A stretch of 5,366 nucleotides of DNA, taken from the NCBI GenBank assembly GCA_001563325.1, contig LRSK01000149.1, positions 1 to 5,366 on the forward strand, in the 5' to 3' direction. This DNA comes from Candidatus Thorarchaeota archaeon SMTZ1-83 (GTDB taxonomy: Archaea > Asgardarchaeota > Thorarchaeia > Thorarchaeales > Thorarchaeaceae). Under the pieces are notes generated by a model, which was not told the origin of the DNA, did not search any database, and saw only the letters and a list, made by a program, of their open reading frames with translations. Position numbers and translations under genes: made by a program. Numbering within the stretch: the stretch's first letter is position 1; each line of letters starts with the position of its first letter. Below, in pieces: positions 4,875 to 5,366 of this stretch.

Positions 4875-5366
4875 TAATCGGTGAGTGAAGTCAAGAGAAA
4901 CTGGCGCGGTAGTGACGAGTGCTTCACCATTGTCCCATACGACGTGTACCCTTGCATATAGCTCAATGCCTTCATTCAAATCTGGTGAGAATATGGTTTC
5001 TCGATTATTGGTGAACTCGAAAATCTCTGAGCTACTTGGGGAAACTGAGAACTCATCAAAGCAGCAGGACAGGCCAGGTTCAATCTTGAACGTGTGAAGC
5101 ACATTGAAACTGTCACCAAAGTAGACTGTGACAACGCGGACATTCAGTCCAAAAACGGTTGTATTGCCCCAGTTTGTAGCGTTCACACGGAGTACGAGAT
5201 TGAAGGGTGGGCCTTCAGGGGGCACTGCAGGCATGAAGTCCTGCCAGAAGTAGGCAGTGGCACTGAGTTCTAGATTATCTACTATCACAGACTCCACATC
5301 TCCTGAGGGCGCCTCATCCGGGGGTTCTACTGGAGGTGTGAAATCTGAAAGCAAGATTAGACTGCC
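4857..5366 (-). CDS. Predicted exported beta-rich protein, C-terminal part (cut by window edge)
   Basis: The frame stays open to the right edge, giving 169 visible residues. They begin GSLILLSDFT, likely the end of a signal peptide or N-terminal membrane anchor, followed by a Pro/Glu-rich linker (PPVEPPDEAPSGD). The remainder (about 28-163) alternates short hydrophobic strands with turns: FNLVLRVNATNWGNTTVFGL, NVRVVTVYFG, an FKIEPGLS turn, IELYARVHVVWDNG. This resembles Ig-like or LEA14/CARDB-type beta sandwiches seen on archaeal surface proteins; that is a resemblance, not an assignment. Two N-glycosylation sequons (NAT at 62, NTT at 68) and an adjacent Cys pair (101-102) fit an extracellular location. 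A TTG at 5354 is an unlikely start because it would split the hydrophobic segment. It is convergent with the PH operon and probably independently transcribed. Confidence 0.75.
   Translation of the reverse strand, partial: GSLILLSDFTPPVEPPDEAPSGDVESVIVDNLELSATAYFWQDFMPAVPPEGPPFNLVLRVNATNWGNTTVFGLNVRVVTVYFGDSFNVLHTFKIEPGLSCCFDEFSVSPSSSEIFEFTNNRETIFSPDLNEGIELYARVHVVWDNGEALVTTAPVSLDFTHRLSKKSN

Noticed and set aside
1..5366. CRISPR arrays, tRNA or rRNA genes, insertion sequences
   Set aside because: No short spaced direct repeats, no cloverleaf-like stretch and no transposase or terminal inverted repeats were seen; almost all DNA is accounted for by coding sequence.

Overview
The window most likely comes from an archaeon. 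The evidence is Shine-Dalgarno sites of the GGTGA/GGAGG type, a BRE+TATA-like promoter element, moderate GC by eye, and short-gapped co-oriented genes. The tandem PH-domain membrane proteins and the HTH/Cys protein resemble genes I associate with Asgard archaea, perhaps Thorarchaeota. That placement is from memory and is not proven by this sequence.

Layout. (1) 1-263, minus strand: N-terminal part of an ABC transporter ATPase (COG1131/CcmA-like), cut by the left edge. (2) 264-402: a 139-bp divergent intergenic region. It holds a perfect 18-bp palindromic TATA element, a second BRE/TATA element for the plus strand, and an inverted repeat overlapping that second promoter. (3) 403-975, plus: a predicted HTH regulator with a C-x2-C-x5-C motif. 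(4) 990-4779, plus: five tandem paralogous membrane proteins of 240-256 residues, named P1-P5 here. Each has a conserved basic N-terminal motif, two transmembrane segments with an aromatic-rich loop, a bacterial-type PH (bPH2/DUF304) domain and a C-terminal helix. (5) 4785-4874, plus: a 29-residue single-TM microprotein with a strong ribosome binding site. (6) 4857-5366, minus: C-terminal part of a probably exported beta-rich protein, convergent with the operon and overlapping the microprotein gene by 18 bp.

The seven plus-strand genes are separated by 1-15 bp and mostly have their own Shine-Dalgarno site, so they look like one operon headed by a regulator. Retention of five diverged paralogues side by side suggests subunits of one hetero-oligomeric membrane assembly, possibly with the microprotein as a small accessory subunit. 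Bacterial bPH2 proteins (YdbS/YdbT in Bacillus) are linked to resistance against membrane-active antimicrobials, and a drug-type ABC ATPase is divergently transcribed here. An envelope-stress or membrane-defence role is therefore a reasonable hypothesis, not a demonstrated one.
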